Shown here piece by piece: positions 45,225 through 55,618 of a stretch of 64,000 bases of DNA (positions within the stretch are counted from its first letter, which is position 1; each line of letters opens with the position of its first letter). A program made the position numbers and the translations under genes. The notes beneath the pieces were generated by a model. The model was not told where the DNA came from. It saw only the letters and a list, made by a program, of their open reading frames with translations, and searched no databases. Origin of the DNA: Bradysia coprophila (Eukaryota; Arthropoda; Insecta; Diptera; Sciaridae); the NCBI RefSeq assembly GCF_014529535.1, contig NW_023503616.1, positions 558,001-622,000 of the forward strand. Reading direction: 5' to 3'.

Positions 45225-47040
45225 ATGAATTTGGAAAACACTAATCACGCTTTGATTTATCCCAAGTCTGATGCAGCAAACAAGAAATCATCGATTGTTT
45301 ATGGAGACTACATTTTAAGCACGGGGTCTATTTTAACCAAACTAGTCGAAAGGAAGAAACTGAAGAAGAACGTAGAAAATCGCTTAATGAACAACAAAGT
45401 TATAACTGTTAAAGATGAAGAATGGATGAGCTTACAAAGTGAAATTTTCATAGTAATTCTTAAGAACAAAAATGGATTGGTTCGACGTCAGGCACGGCTG
45501 AAATATATTTTTAACAGTAACACCATTTTCGAATCCATCAAAGATATTTTATCGGGATTTCGGTCGTACAAAGTACCGTTTGATCAAATTGGCTTCCATC
45601 AGTTATTGGTATCGAGTTTCGTGATATTGGAATTCTGTGATAATAAATCAAATAAAAAAGCCGACGAGTCGTTGATTGATGTAATGAATGCAGATGCTGA
45701 TTCAAAGGAAAGCTTAAACAAATTAGATACGGTAATCTGTGTGACAACGCCATTTGCGCACGAGAGTTTCTTCAATACTGTAAATGTATCGAAGGTAGCT
45801 AACATATTTGGACTGAACAAATGCATGTTGATTATATCAGCACCATTGGTATATGGTTGTGAAGGTGGAGGAGTATACGATAGCAACCAGTAAGTGAAGT
45901 AAGAACGCTTAACGGCGAGACCTTCGAGGTCTCAATAATCAATTTTTCCATTTATTTATTTTTAAACAGAAAGCTTATCGGAATTGTAATAAACACGACA
46001 TTTTGTTGGAATAATGAGACTGCTATTTTGTCACTCGTTGCTGATTATCGAAATATCGCCAGAGAATTCCTACAACGGGTCACTTCAAGAATACTAAAAT
46101 GTCCTTCGAGCGAACCTGCACCGAAATGTCTAAGTAGAAACGCTATTGATAAACTTTCTCAGTCTAAGTTTAACTATTTTTCTTTTCAGTGCAACGATCT
46201 GTTGTATTGATTCAATCTGGCGCATCTTGGGGTACTGGATGCTTGTTAAAAGTAAATGGCATCAGAATGATCATAACGTGTAGTCATATTATTGCTGTGG
46301 TATGCTTACAAAACAATGGATCGTTCTTAACATTTAAATTCTGATGTCTCGATTTTAAAGGACGCCCTATCCACCGTGACGTGCTTTTTGAAGAAAACCA
46401 AGTTTTCTAGCAAAGTTCTGTATAAAAATCCCAAATTCAATCACGCCTACGACATAGCGATTTTAGAGGTGCCGACTAACATTCCAAATAATTGTTTTGC
46501 TGAATACGCTACAGACAGACCGCAAGTCGGTGACGGTGTCTATTCAGTTGGATTTCCACACTTTTCCTCACTTTCAACGAAAATCGATTCGCCGAGTATT
46601 TATGATGGACGAATCACAAAACTGTCGAAAGGGATGATACTGGCTGATGTCAATGTTCAAGCTGGTGAGCATATCTTTTGTTAGAAAACGATGCAGTGCT
46701 CACAATGAACTAAATTGATTTTTTTAGGACAAAGCGGCTGTCCCTTATTTAGTGAAGACAAAAAACTTCTCGGCGTATGCATATCAAACTCAAAAGATTC
46801 TGTCTACAATTTGGTTTACCCGAATATAAGCATGGCTGTGCCAATTTACGACATTATTCCAATACTGAACGAATTTAGTTTATCTGGCGGTGAGTAGTAA
46901 ATCTGTTGTTTGATTATAAAATTGGAATCCACTTCTTCAACTTTTCTCCAGATAAAAATGTGTTAAGCCAACTGGAAGCAGATGATAGTGTGATGGACAT
47001 TTGGCAACTTAAACCACCCCAGATTATCAGTAAACTTTGA
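45225..47040 (+). CDS. TYSND1: Peroxisomal leader-peptide processing protease, TYSND1-like
   Basis: Exons 45225-45889, 45970-46133, 46190-46299, 46361-46664, 46728-46889 and 46952-47040 join in phase to 497 residues. All introns are 56-80 bp with GT-AG ends. The C-terminal half is a trypsin-like serine protease: the region GTGCLLKV leads to TCSHII (His309), YDIAIL carries Asp344, and GQSGCPLF carries the nucleophile Ser417. The last three residues are Ser-Lys-Leu, a type-1 peroxisomal targeting signal. The N-terminal half (about 1-270) fits the poorly conserved N-terminal region of the family. Human TYSND1 is somewhat longer (about 566 residues). The family cleaves the leader of PTS2 proteins and processes peroxisomal beta-oxidation enzymes in the peroxisome matrix. 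Triad plus PTS1 make the assignment strong. It converges with the dehydrogenase-like gene, 259 bp between stops. Confidence 0.9.
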
Positions 47041-47113
47041 GAATTGTAGAACAAATACAAGTCAATGATTTGGTATTATTGTGGGGTAATAGTTAACGCT
47101 AAAGGCTTTTTGT

Positions 47114-47119
47114 ATTAAA
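47114..47119 (+). terminator. TYSND1: Probable poly(A) signal of the TYSND1-like gene
   Basis: ATTAAA lies about 75 bases after the TGA stop at 47038-47040, within the gap between two convergent genes. Confidence 0.4.
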
Positions 47120-47245
47120 CTTTGTTATTGATTTGAACGAGGGTTTTGAATTTTAATGATCTGCAACATAGTCTTACGCATCAGAAACAGAACTCTCTGA
47201 CTTGGAGAAGATCGTACGTCAAGAGATACTGATGAAATTGTACGG

Positions 47246-47251
47246 TTTATT
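47246..47251 (-). terminator. Poly(A) signal of the dehydrogenase-like gene
   Basis: AATAAA on the - strand lies about 50 bases past the TAG stop at 47300-47302. Confidence 0.55.
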
Positions 47252-47299
47252 GGCATAAAATTTGCGTAGAAAGTGAACTGTTTGAACTAATCAAATTTT

Positions 47300-48644
47300 C
47301 TAGGAACTTTTCTTATCCTCAGAACCAGCCCGTTTACCACAGGCACAACCGCATTTTACAATAATGTGTGAATCCAACCGATTCGGATCGTGCAATTCTT
47401 CGAATGCCTCGTCTGCATTGGATAAGTCGTAATGTTTATGAAAGTAATTTTCGAAAAGTATTTTCCTGGTACTCAGGCATCGTAGCGCAGCAATGTCAGA
47501 CCTATATCAAACCAAGCAGAAATGTTTATGAGAACATTGGATATACCCCAGGCAAATTATAAGAACCTACTTATCGTTTCCACAGGTAGAAACAATCACA
47601 TCGATGTCACGAGTAACAAGATTCGAAATAGGAACGGGAATATGAACATCAATTCCGCTATTTGTCATAACTACCACTTTTCCTCCGGTTTGTGTAGCCT
47701 TAGGAAATTAAGCTGGAACGATTAAGACGAAAAAAAGGCAAATGGAAAACTCACATTAATAGCGATTTCATTGGCCAATTGTGATCCAGTGCAGTCGAAC
47801 GTTATACGAGGATAAACGTTGATTTGTTCCCAAAGTTTGATGGCAGTATTTTTGCTCGGTGATATTGGATCGATTTGGAACACACTTTCAATGCCAAATT
47901 TTTCGGCTTCGTCCAAAATCGGCTTTCGAATATCTCAAGTAAAATATTTTTTTTAGTTAACGCCACTGACTGGTTGGGCTTCCATCTACTATTTTACCTG
48001 CTAAACACACAGTGGTCGCTCCCAACAATTGAGCAGCTAAGCTTGTCGCCATTCCAAGTGCTCCACCACCAATCACCAAAACAGCATCGCCAGCTGATAC
48101 AGACGCTTTCTGACATGCCCTAATTGCTGTAGACAGCGTCCAGGTCATTGCTCCATTTAACATGCTAACATTGTCTGGGATTTTCGTAACGAATTCGGAC
48201 GAATGAACATGGAAACGGCTTAAGACGCCAACCATTGGAGACAATTCCGATGCAGTAACGTATTCGCATAAGTTCCGGTGATCAGTCAGACATAATGAAC
48301 ATTTTCCACAACTAATTGGCTTGATAAACACTTTATCTCCCGGCTTGACGTCGGAAACGTTTTGTCCCGTTTCAATGATTATGCCACTTCCAGTTCTGCC
48401 GACTGTTGTCGTAGCGTAGGAATGTGGATTGTATTTCCCGGTCAAGTAATGTCTTGCATCGGCATCACTTAGGCTGACATATTCCATTCGAATTATCACG
48501 TCTGCATAAAGATAACGAAAAAATCTGATTCAAGAATAAATTGAGGGTTACGTTAATAGCAGCTGGTGGAATATCTTTAGTCTAACTTCACTTACTCGAC
48601 ATCCCAACAAAAGGTAAGAAAACTATAGCATTTTCAACAATCAT
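47300..48644 (-). CDS. Sorbitol-dehydrogenase-like medium-chain dehydrogenase lacking catalytic zinc ligands
   Basis: Exons 48644-48596, 48501-47998, 47933-47755, 47698-47571 and 47501-47300 join in phase to 353 residues, the usual length for the family. The Rossmann signature GGGALG is at about 161-166, with Asp185 closing the second strand, which favours NAD. Cys81, Cys84, Cys87 and Cys95 match the structural-zinc lobe. The catalytic site is not conserved: the usual GICGSD region reads SLSDAD (Ser28 in place of Cys), the usual GHE reads GRT (51-53), and the usual EP pair before the LS reads WT (137-138). Family enzymes oxidise polyols; with these losses this one probably cannot use the normal zinc-alkoxide mechanism. 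The N-terminus is slightly short, so another start exon is possible. It starts 185 bp after the stop of the next - strand gene. Confidence 0.85.
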
Positions 48645-48704
48645 CTGTTACGACAGCTAAAAACAAAAATTTACAATGACCTCCAGGTGATGTGGTCTTT
48701 TATA

Positions 48705-48745
48705 GTAAAGTGTATGTCGAAACAAATGAAGTAACAGACTTTACA
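48705..48745 (-). repeat. Fragment of the dispersed repeat between two genes
   Basis: Read on the - strand: AAAGTCTGTTACTTCATTTG then TTTCGACATACACT. It lies in the 185-bp gap between the 630-residue gene and the dehydrogenase-like start, so it is part of a 3' UTR or promoter. Confidence 0.5.
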
Positions 48746-48828
48746 TCGAACTTTAGGAGACAGTTTAAACAGAAGAAGCAAAGGATTTACTGATTTATAT
48801 TGGCGTTCAAAGCTTGAATACTCGACTT

Positions 48829-50780
48829 TTAAACACGCTTTAATTGTGTCAAGGCACATGCGCCACTTATTGGCTTACCTTTTTCATCTCGCAACTGCGG
48901 ATACGTAGAAGTAACCAATTTCAATTTTCTAGGACCATCTACTAGAACGGTTAGGTTCTCATCTAATTTCGACACGATTTTCCCCGATAGTTGTAATGTT
49001 TCAGTATCACCACTCCTCGAGTCCATCGGTTGTGTTTTTTCCTGAGGAAGATGACGAAAAATTAGGTTTTTGTGCACTTGGAGATTGTATTCTTTCTCAC
49101 TATTTGTGATGAGGGCAATGAAATTCCTTTAGTGCTGCCTATCGTCACATTATTCACATTCACAGACTCCGCAACGAATCCGGTTGAATTTGCAATCGTT
49201 CTAGGCATTTTCAATTGAATGCCTGACATGTGTCGATTTTTAGCACTTTTAGCACGCCAGTCATGCCTTTGTAGTAAATTGATTGACTGGTACGGAATTC
49301 TCACGTACATCGGAGCTTGATTTTCGATTACTGGATCGGAATGATGATTTTTGGGATATAATGGCTGGTATCTGAATGGTACGGGTTTCAATTGATCGAA
49401 ATGACAAGCATTTTTTACAACATTCCCACACGGATTTACGTTCGGTTGAATTTGAGTACGAAATGCTTGTAATGAATGAGATTGGATGGTGCTATCTTGC
49501 GGTCTTGTTACGTCATGTGGTGCAGGAAAAGGACCAATGTTATATGTTTTTCTATCAATTTGATTTTCTTGTCGGAGCCTAACTACACGTGTTTGACGAG
49601 GATCAATTCGAGATGTTAGTCGAGGATGAATTTGATATTCCGGCAATGTCACTTGTTTTGGCAAAGTCCTTGTCTGATTTTGTTGCATCATTCTTACGTA
49701 TTTTGATTTTGGTTTGTACGAACTGCCGATCGGCGTTGGTTGCATAGTACCAGCTGAACTTCGAATTAAACTATCTTTTTGCTTCATACGTAGTGCGTTG
49801 GGATCGATTGGATTTGACTGATTAGTGTCATTGGCCATGGACAACCGATTATTTGTGGGCCATGCCATTCGATTTCTTCGATTTGTCCCTCTGATCGTTC
49901 TAATATTTGTTGATGGAAAGACTGTTCCGGAGTAGCTCGTGGAACCAACTTCTATCTTTCTTGCAGATAAATCTTGTAATTTTGCTGTAGATTGAGTGGC
50001 TGTCGGTGGCTTTTCCGAATTATTCGTCAGGCCAATGGATGTTTTTGATTGACTTTTGACGTCCTTAAAATTGTGTTTTGCGCGTGGCATATGAGCCTCT
50101 ATGCAAGGACATCTTGTTTCACAGATCTCTTTTATTTCGGCATCTGTGAGCTTTTCAAGGACACTTTTCGGAACTTTATGGTCAGACAGCGGTTTCAAAG
50201 CGTTAATCTCCGATGTGAACGTTGACGAGTTGAGGGCGCATATATGTCGGCAGAAGTCAGATTTACATTTCGTTTCATTTCGGTCGATTTTACCTTTTTT
50301 CGCTGGTTTTTCTCCAGTCAGACGATCAACATTGGTTTCTTCAAGAAGACGAGAGACAGAAGTCATAAATTTGCTAAGATAAAGTTGAAAAATCTTACGA
50401 AACGTAGACAAATTGTTTGAGGATTGCCTACACATGTTCAATGTGAGAGATTTTTGTGGCATATTTTGAACTTTGTCATCGATTTCCTTTCGATTTTTCG
50501 ATGTAAATTTAAGCGAGGAATAGTTACTTCGAAAATTTGGTGCCATTAAATCCAGCCTAGCTGAAGGCTTGTGTCCCTTGCTTTCGTTTTCTTTGCTTTT
50601 TCCAACTGCAAAACGCCTGACAAATGTGGGAAGCAGCAATGGGACTTTCGTATTACGCAATTCATTACATTTTAAGAGCACAATTTGTCTTGAATGACAC
50701 GAATGCGAATATCTACAGAGAACCTGCAAAGATCTTTTTATAAACAATGGTTCTTGCTGAATAGCTGATGTTTTTGTCAT
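48829..50780 (-). CDS. Unrecognised 630-residue basic protein with Cys signature
   Basis: Exon 50780-49101 and exon 49041-48829 are joined by a 59-bp intron with a GTGAGA donor, a CCTAAT branch-like site and a CCTCAG acceptor, in phase 0. The start ATG at 50780 has an in-frame TAA three codons upstream. No known domain is visible. The protein is basic, rich in Asn, Gln, Arg, Ser and Pro, and probably largely disordered. Two cysteine patches stand out: SDFCRHICAL (Cys177, Cys181) and KEICETRCPC (Cys220, Cys224, Cys226). Similar FCRAIC and EICATIC patches occur in the gene at 52904-54159, which suggests relatedness. The short second exon (from EKTQPMDS) contains a compact segment, LSGKIVSKLDENLTVLVDG, that could be a small folded unit. 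Function unknown. Confidence 0.75.
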
Positions 50781-51112
50781 ACTTTAATAATTCTGTTTAG
50801 CGAACGTCTGCAATACATTATGAAATTGACTTGAAAATTTGAAAACTCGATAAGAAAAACGTTACGCTCAATTTACTAAAGAAAAACGACTAAAGTTTGA
50901 AACGACAAATTTGTTTGAGTTTACTAAGATTGTTTTAACGAATGTACAATTTTCGAGGAGAAAACTAACAATGGGATTAGTGGTACAGCTCAGTCACACA
51001 AATTAATTCTAAAAAATTCACCTTCTATATTTTCCTACGAGTCATACTCGAGAGTTGACATGATGGCGCTGAAGGCAACCAGAAGAAGACCAGCATGACC
51101 GCAATACACGGA

Positions 51113-51239
51113 AACAATAGTAGACTACTGTACCAGAGAAGTGATTTGATATCTCGTATCTAGATGAGTAAAAGGATTCGAAGGTTTCAGCCCGAGGTAC
51201 TTTTACTCATCGTAATGCGAATAACGAAATATCAAATTA
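51113..51239. repeat. Palindromic repeat shared with 26.2 kb
   Basis: AATAGTAGACTACTGTA is followed by inverted arms: TTTGATATCTCG and TGAGTAAAAG against CTTTTACTCATCG and ACGAAATATCAAA. The centre GAAGGTTTCAGCCCGAGGT parallels GAGGCTTCAGCCCCAGGT at about 26275. Confidence 0.55.
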
Positions 51240-52149
51240 ATTCCCGAGTGCAGAGCTATTTTACTTTATGATCTTCGTGGTAAAGGGTTTTCCTGGTAAG
51301 GGAAAGGCCACATTACATCCCCAGTAAAGTAAAAGTAAATAGATAGATAGATTGAATGGGTGGAAATATTGAAGGACCCAAGAATTTCCTGCATCTAGGC
51401 CGCCAATAGTAAATAGATAATTAAACCCGCTAAAAATTATGTTGAAGCCACAGGTGTAATACCAACGTAGTTCAAGCTTGAGTGGTACTCTAAACAGAAA
51501 CAGAGTACTGAAACTGGACATCGTATCAAACAAATTTTTGACGTAATACGTGCAATATGTTACGAATGTTTTGCAGCTACATACATAAAAAGAAAATTCA
51601 TACAATACTCCGGGTATGTGTAAAATTCTTCGGAAAGGTGTAATATACTTCATTAATGTATATGATACATGGACAATGTCTTCTATACGTGGAACACGTT
51701 GAAAACGTAGTTACGTATTTCGATTGTCCGATTTGAATATTCATGTGTTACGTATTGTGGTGATACACGTGGAATATGAATAACTTACGAGTGGGACGGA
51801 AGCTAAACGCACATCAAGTATGTTAAACGTATATAGTGGATGCCGGTCTCAGACATTGAATTCGGATCATATTTATATTTCTTAACTCGAAGAAGATAAA
51901 CGACAAAAAAAATATTTTAGTAAATTAGAAAAATTCTCGTCAAAATACTTTCATTTTTTATAAAGTAATTTCATTTTGATAATAAGTGTCCATAACTGTC
52001 TTGCCATCAAGTCGAAGCTAATTACGCGTGCTTTATGAACTTAAATTCAATTATATTAAAAAACGACATATCACCATTATTGTGCGCTTATACGCCACAC
52101 ACGTTTATGGCTTTCAAAGTACGCTTCAACAATACGAAATGTCCACCAA

Positions 52150-52215
52150 CACTACTGTACTGCTACATTAGAAAGATCGTTGGCTCATGATTGAGAGGTC
52201 CCCGGTTCAATTCCC
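52150..52215 (+). repeat. tRNA-like SINE or tRNA-Met relic
   Basis: CGTTGGCTCATGATTGAGAG resembles an anticodon arm with a CAT anticodon, and GGTCCCCGGTTCAATTCCC provides a B box. The acceptor stem and D arm are not intact, so it is more likely a SINE head or pseudogene than a functional tRNA. Confidence 0.4.
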
Positions 52216-52324
52216 AAAGAAGTCAATTTTTAATTTAAAGTATTTGTTACCAATGACTACTAAAATGTATAATAACGACTTATAAACTGGTTAATATGGT
52301 GTAAATCGTAGGTAATATTATATT

Positions 52325-52433
52325 ACTTCCGAGGTTCCAAGTTGTGTATTTGATAAGTGGGGTGTTACAGCCCGACCCGAAGGGGAGGGCTGTATTCCCC
52401 ACTTGTCAAATAACAACTTGGAACCTCGTAAGT
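52325..52433. repeat. 109-bp hairpin element
   Basis: ACTTCCGAGGTTCCAAGTTG at the left matches the inverse of CAACTTGGAACCTCGTAAGT at the right with one mismatch. The inner arms around GATAAGTGGGG and CCCCACTTGTC also pair. The GC-rich loop differs from the local AT richness. Confidence 0.65.
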
Positions 52434-52828
52434 ACAATGCTTTACGTGATTTGGCAATGTAAATGAAAATGAAACATGCCGTAACACGTAAATTCAATAA
52501 AATTCATATTTTTTAATCTCTGTCAAAGCGAAATACGTCTTTATTATATTCGAGTCCGCTGTATAACTACCTTACCACACTTTTTAACAGGTGGCACGAA
52601 TGATATACGCATAGCACGTAAGAAATTTCGCTCAGTGTAGTAATAAAAGACAGTCACGTTCCTTTGAACTAAAAAGCACAAACACTTGGACTTCAGATAC
52701 AATTGCGTTTTTTAAACTCAAATCTTGACTTAAAAATACAATTTTACGGACTCAATGTTCGTCCTAGTCAAATCAGATCAATCAAATTTGTCTACACAAC
52801 GAAAAGAAACCTTTTATTGAAAAACAAT

Positions 52829-52834
52829 TTTATT
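52829..52834 (-). terminator. Poly(A) signal of the Cys-repeat gene
   Basis: AATAAA on the - strand lies about 70 bases past the TAA stop at 52904-52906, supporting this as a real gene end. Confidence 0.5.
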
Positions 52835-52903
52835 TCAGAAATTTTTATAAATTTAATTTTGAACTAAACCTGAACAGGTTAGCCAATACCATTTCAAGAA
52901 TCC

Positions 52904-54159
52904 TTAAATTTTAGAATTGTCTTTATCGTAACTGGCATTGAATTTATTACTTCTCGATAAACGCTTTTCGGGACTATTCATGATCGGTTTGACGGACGCA
53001 TTCTTTGAAGTTTCCGCGCATATCGTTGCACAAATTTCGGAAGGATTCAAGGTTATGCTAATTTTATCTGAGCTCTTAGACGTGTCGGATATGTTTTCTA
53101 CATCGTTTTCTGTTTGGGTAGTTTGCGGTAGCTCGAACTTGCATATCGGTGATTTGCAAACCGAACAGTAGTGTGGACCCTTTGTTACGTCGTTTGAAAG
53201 TTCCATTTCTTCATCCGTATTTCTACTGGTGTCGCTGTACTTATTACGTTTTTTCGACAAAGAAGTTTTGGTTTTACTGCTTCCTTCAGACGATTTCGCG
53301 TTAACATCACTTCGAAGCCTTTCGAATTTTTCGGTAAGTTTACATTTCGGCGCATCGCAATATTTACAGTACTCAAAACCTTTCTCTATCTTGTTGGGAT
53401 TTTCCGATCGAACATCCACGTCGTTCTTAACTGGAGTTACAGCTAATTTTTCTTCAAGTTTACACTTTGGCGCTTTACATAATTCGCAATATTCGGTTGA
53501 TTCTTCAATACTTCTAACATTGTCAGTTTGCTTTGCCGTGAGCTTACATTTTGGGGCATTGCAATACTGACAATACTCACCATCAGTAACTGCTTCTGTT
53601 TTTCCAGTTGGCGAACCACTTTCTGGACTATTGCAAATAGCTCGACAAAATGCTTCTCTATCAATCGATATTGTGACTATTTTCCTGTCGTCATTTTTCG
53701 ATAATTCATTATTAGCATCGTCCTTTTCGGATGACTTAGCTAAAAGTTTACATTGCGGCGCATTGCAGTAGGAACAGAATTTACTATTGGTTTGGTTTGG
53801 AGTAGATCCGAGTTGTTGGTCCCCTAGTTGCAAAGATAGTTTCCTCGTCCGTGGGTCAAATTTTAAAGACAACTCTGGACGTCGTTTCGTAAGTAGCATA
53901 TCTGGTAATTGTACCGCTGTCATGTTCGAGGCGCCTGCGAAAAAATTACTTTAGTTTAAAGTATTGGAAACCAACTTATTCTTCTAGAAAGACGATTGGA
54001 CGAATGGACTAAACTCAACGACGAATTGTAGACTTAAAGAAGATCTATGTGATCAAAATCTCTCGTAAAAGTTTTAAATGAATTAAATCGAATAATTTAG
54101 AGAAACGACTTACTTCGAACGAAAGCATTACTAGAAGCGATTGAGTCCCCAAAGCTCAT
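52904..54159 (-). CDS. Unrecognised protein with five Cys-x2-Cys-x4-Cys repeats
   Basis: Exon 54159-54114 (GTAAGT donor) and exon 53934-52904 (TTCGCAG acceptor) join in phase 1 to 358 residues. Five repeats of the form YCxYCxAPxCK have cysteines at about 69/72/77, 137/140/145, 165/168/173, 205/208/213 and 272/275/280. The linkers are acidic, Ser/Thr/Lys-rich and probably disordered. Two further cysteine pairs, AFCRAIC (112/116) and EICATIC (317/321), follow stretches KIVTISID and KISITLNP, which look like two copies of one strand-like unit. Regular Cys triads suggest metal binding or disulfide cross-linking. There is no signal peptide or transmembrane segment, so it is likely intracellular. 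I know no family with this exact repeat. Gene structure is well supported by splice sites and a poly(A) signal; function is unknown. Confidence 0.78.
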
Positions 54160-55073
54160 AACTGATTTGAATTGATTATATAACGGTCTTGTAAGTTTTG
54201 CCTTGAAACAAAACAAAAAACATTTTTATTTATATTTATGAATACATCAAACATTTCGTATCTAACCAAATGTGTGCGCAGGAACATATTTCAGAATTTG
54301 AAAATTTCAAAGTTTTAAATTTAGAGAAAATGAGAATTTATTGTTAGCAAATTTACAGTAGAATTTTCAGGAGAGTACTAAAGTAACGTTCAAAATTTAG
54401 TAAGCATGGGGCTCTGATTTAATTTTTTTATGGAATATTTGTAGAGTAGGTAAATGGTTCGGACTTTCGTTGGAAATTTTACATCTTCAGTTTTCCAAAA
54501 ATTAATCCTACTTCTACAATGAACATTCGGTCCGAGGTGTGCTGTGATAGGACAAACACCCATTAAGTGACCTAGAATTGAGATAGTGTGAGTAAAATCG
54601 AGTGATAAAAGATTTTCAAAAAGACAATACTTTGAAGGTTTTCAAGGATTTTCCTATTTTCTAAGGAATTCAAAGTATCTTTTACTGATTTTGGATGAAT
54701 TTAAAAGGAATGGTTTTTGAATATGATGATTTTCTAAGGATTCTATGGATTATCTATATTCGCCCCTCGAATAAAATCACAAAAAATCTGTGAGTGTCGA
54801 GGAAATCGATAAGAAATTGTTAAATACCTGGGTAGACAGCATCGCGGACTCCTCTAAATATATCTAGCTATTTGTCTATGAAAAACACTGAAAGAAAATA
54901 ATTAAACCCATCCTTTTCTTGCAGTAACGCGATGTGTGTTACCCTCACACAATTTTTACAACTTCTGCGCCGTACCTTTCCTTTGGGCACACATTAGAAG
55001 AATATCCATTCTATCGATTAAATAAAATGCTCATTTCATAGAAGAAAAAAACGTTACAATTTCGAACGTTTCA
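54160..55073. other. Intergenic gap between two Cys-protein genes
   Basis: About 900 bp without coding capacity or clear repeat. It should hold the promoter of the 358-residue gene and the 3' end of the next gene. Confidence 0.4.
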
Positions 55074-55079
55074 TTTATT
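55074..55079 (-). terminator. Poly(A) signal of the small Cys gene
   Basis: AATAAA on the - strand lies 15 bases past the TAA stop at 55094-55096. Confidence 0.45.
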
Positions 55080-55093
55080 TTTCATTTCTTTTA

Positions 55094-55618
55094 TTATTTT
55101 TGAGTTGTTAATACACGCCGATTACATCTGCAAAGGTTTAAACATTTTCGACACGAACATTTTGTGAAATTAATTAGCGATCGCTTGAGTTTTTTATCAA
55201 AGAGCAAAGCAATAGAAAACGCTAAATCCGCTGATTCGCTTTCGACGACAGGTTTATCTATTGGATCTGGATCTGTTTTCTTTAGGACGACTTGTGTTAT
55301 TTCAACTGATTGCTCGAATTTCATGTCATTTCTGTTGCACTTTTTGGATTTTGAATCTTCGAATAACATGTCACATTTATGGTCTAGCACGTTATTCAAG
55401 ATGCCGACAGAAGGCAATTTGACAGAATTATCCAGAAAATCTTTCCAGTGGTCTCTACGAGGTGTCCGTCTAAAAATTTCCTTTCTGGTATGATTACTCG
55501 AGTTGCCTATGATGACATAAAATGACAATGTTTGAACAAAAACGTTGTTAACGACATTCTTTGTGTAGAATGCTCCTCATCCTGTGAACAGCATATACTC
55601 ACCTCTTCTTACTGACAT
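55094..55618 (-). CDS. Unrecognised 142-residue basic protein with C-terminal Cys cluster
   Basis: Exon 55618-55603 (16 bases, ATGTCAGTAAGAAGAG, then a GTGAGT donor) and exon 55506-55094 (TCATCATAG acceptor) join in phase 1. The protein starts MSVRRG, then NSSNHT, with a basic region (RKEIFRRTPRRDHWKD). It ends with KCSCRKCLNLCRCNRR, five cysteines at about 122, 124, 127, 131 and 133. The small first exon, phase-1 intron and following Ser-Asn-x-Thr resemble the start of the 358-residue neighbour (SASNMT), suggesting duplication. No signal peptide. The basic, Cys-containing tail could bind metal or nucleic acid, but that is inference. Confidence 0.65.

Larger units (their letters stand above)
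50781..52903. other. Intergenic DNA with repeats
   Basis: No convincing gene. The 130-codon - strand frame at 51261-51653 is hydrophobic, lacks splice or start support and lies beside repeat DNA; I do not accept it. A GATA run occurs near 51335. Repeats at 51113-51239, 52150-52215 and 52325-52433 are listed separately. Confidence 0.45.

Noticed and set aside
51261-51653. 130-codon - strand ORF as a gene
   Set aside because: Hydrophobic and Phe/Leu/Tyr-rich as expected from translating AT-rich DNA, no splice or start support, adjacent to repeat elements, no recognisable motif.
52150-52215. Functional tRNA-Met gene
   Set aside because: Acceptor stem and D arm do not pair; only the anticodon-like and T-arm-like parts are recognisable.
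47300-55618. One giant gene containing all four - strand coding units
   Set aside because: Each unit has its own stop and start codon, and two of the upstream units have an AATAAA just after the stop.
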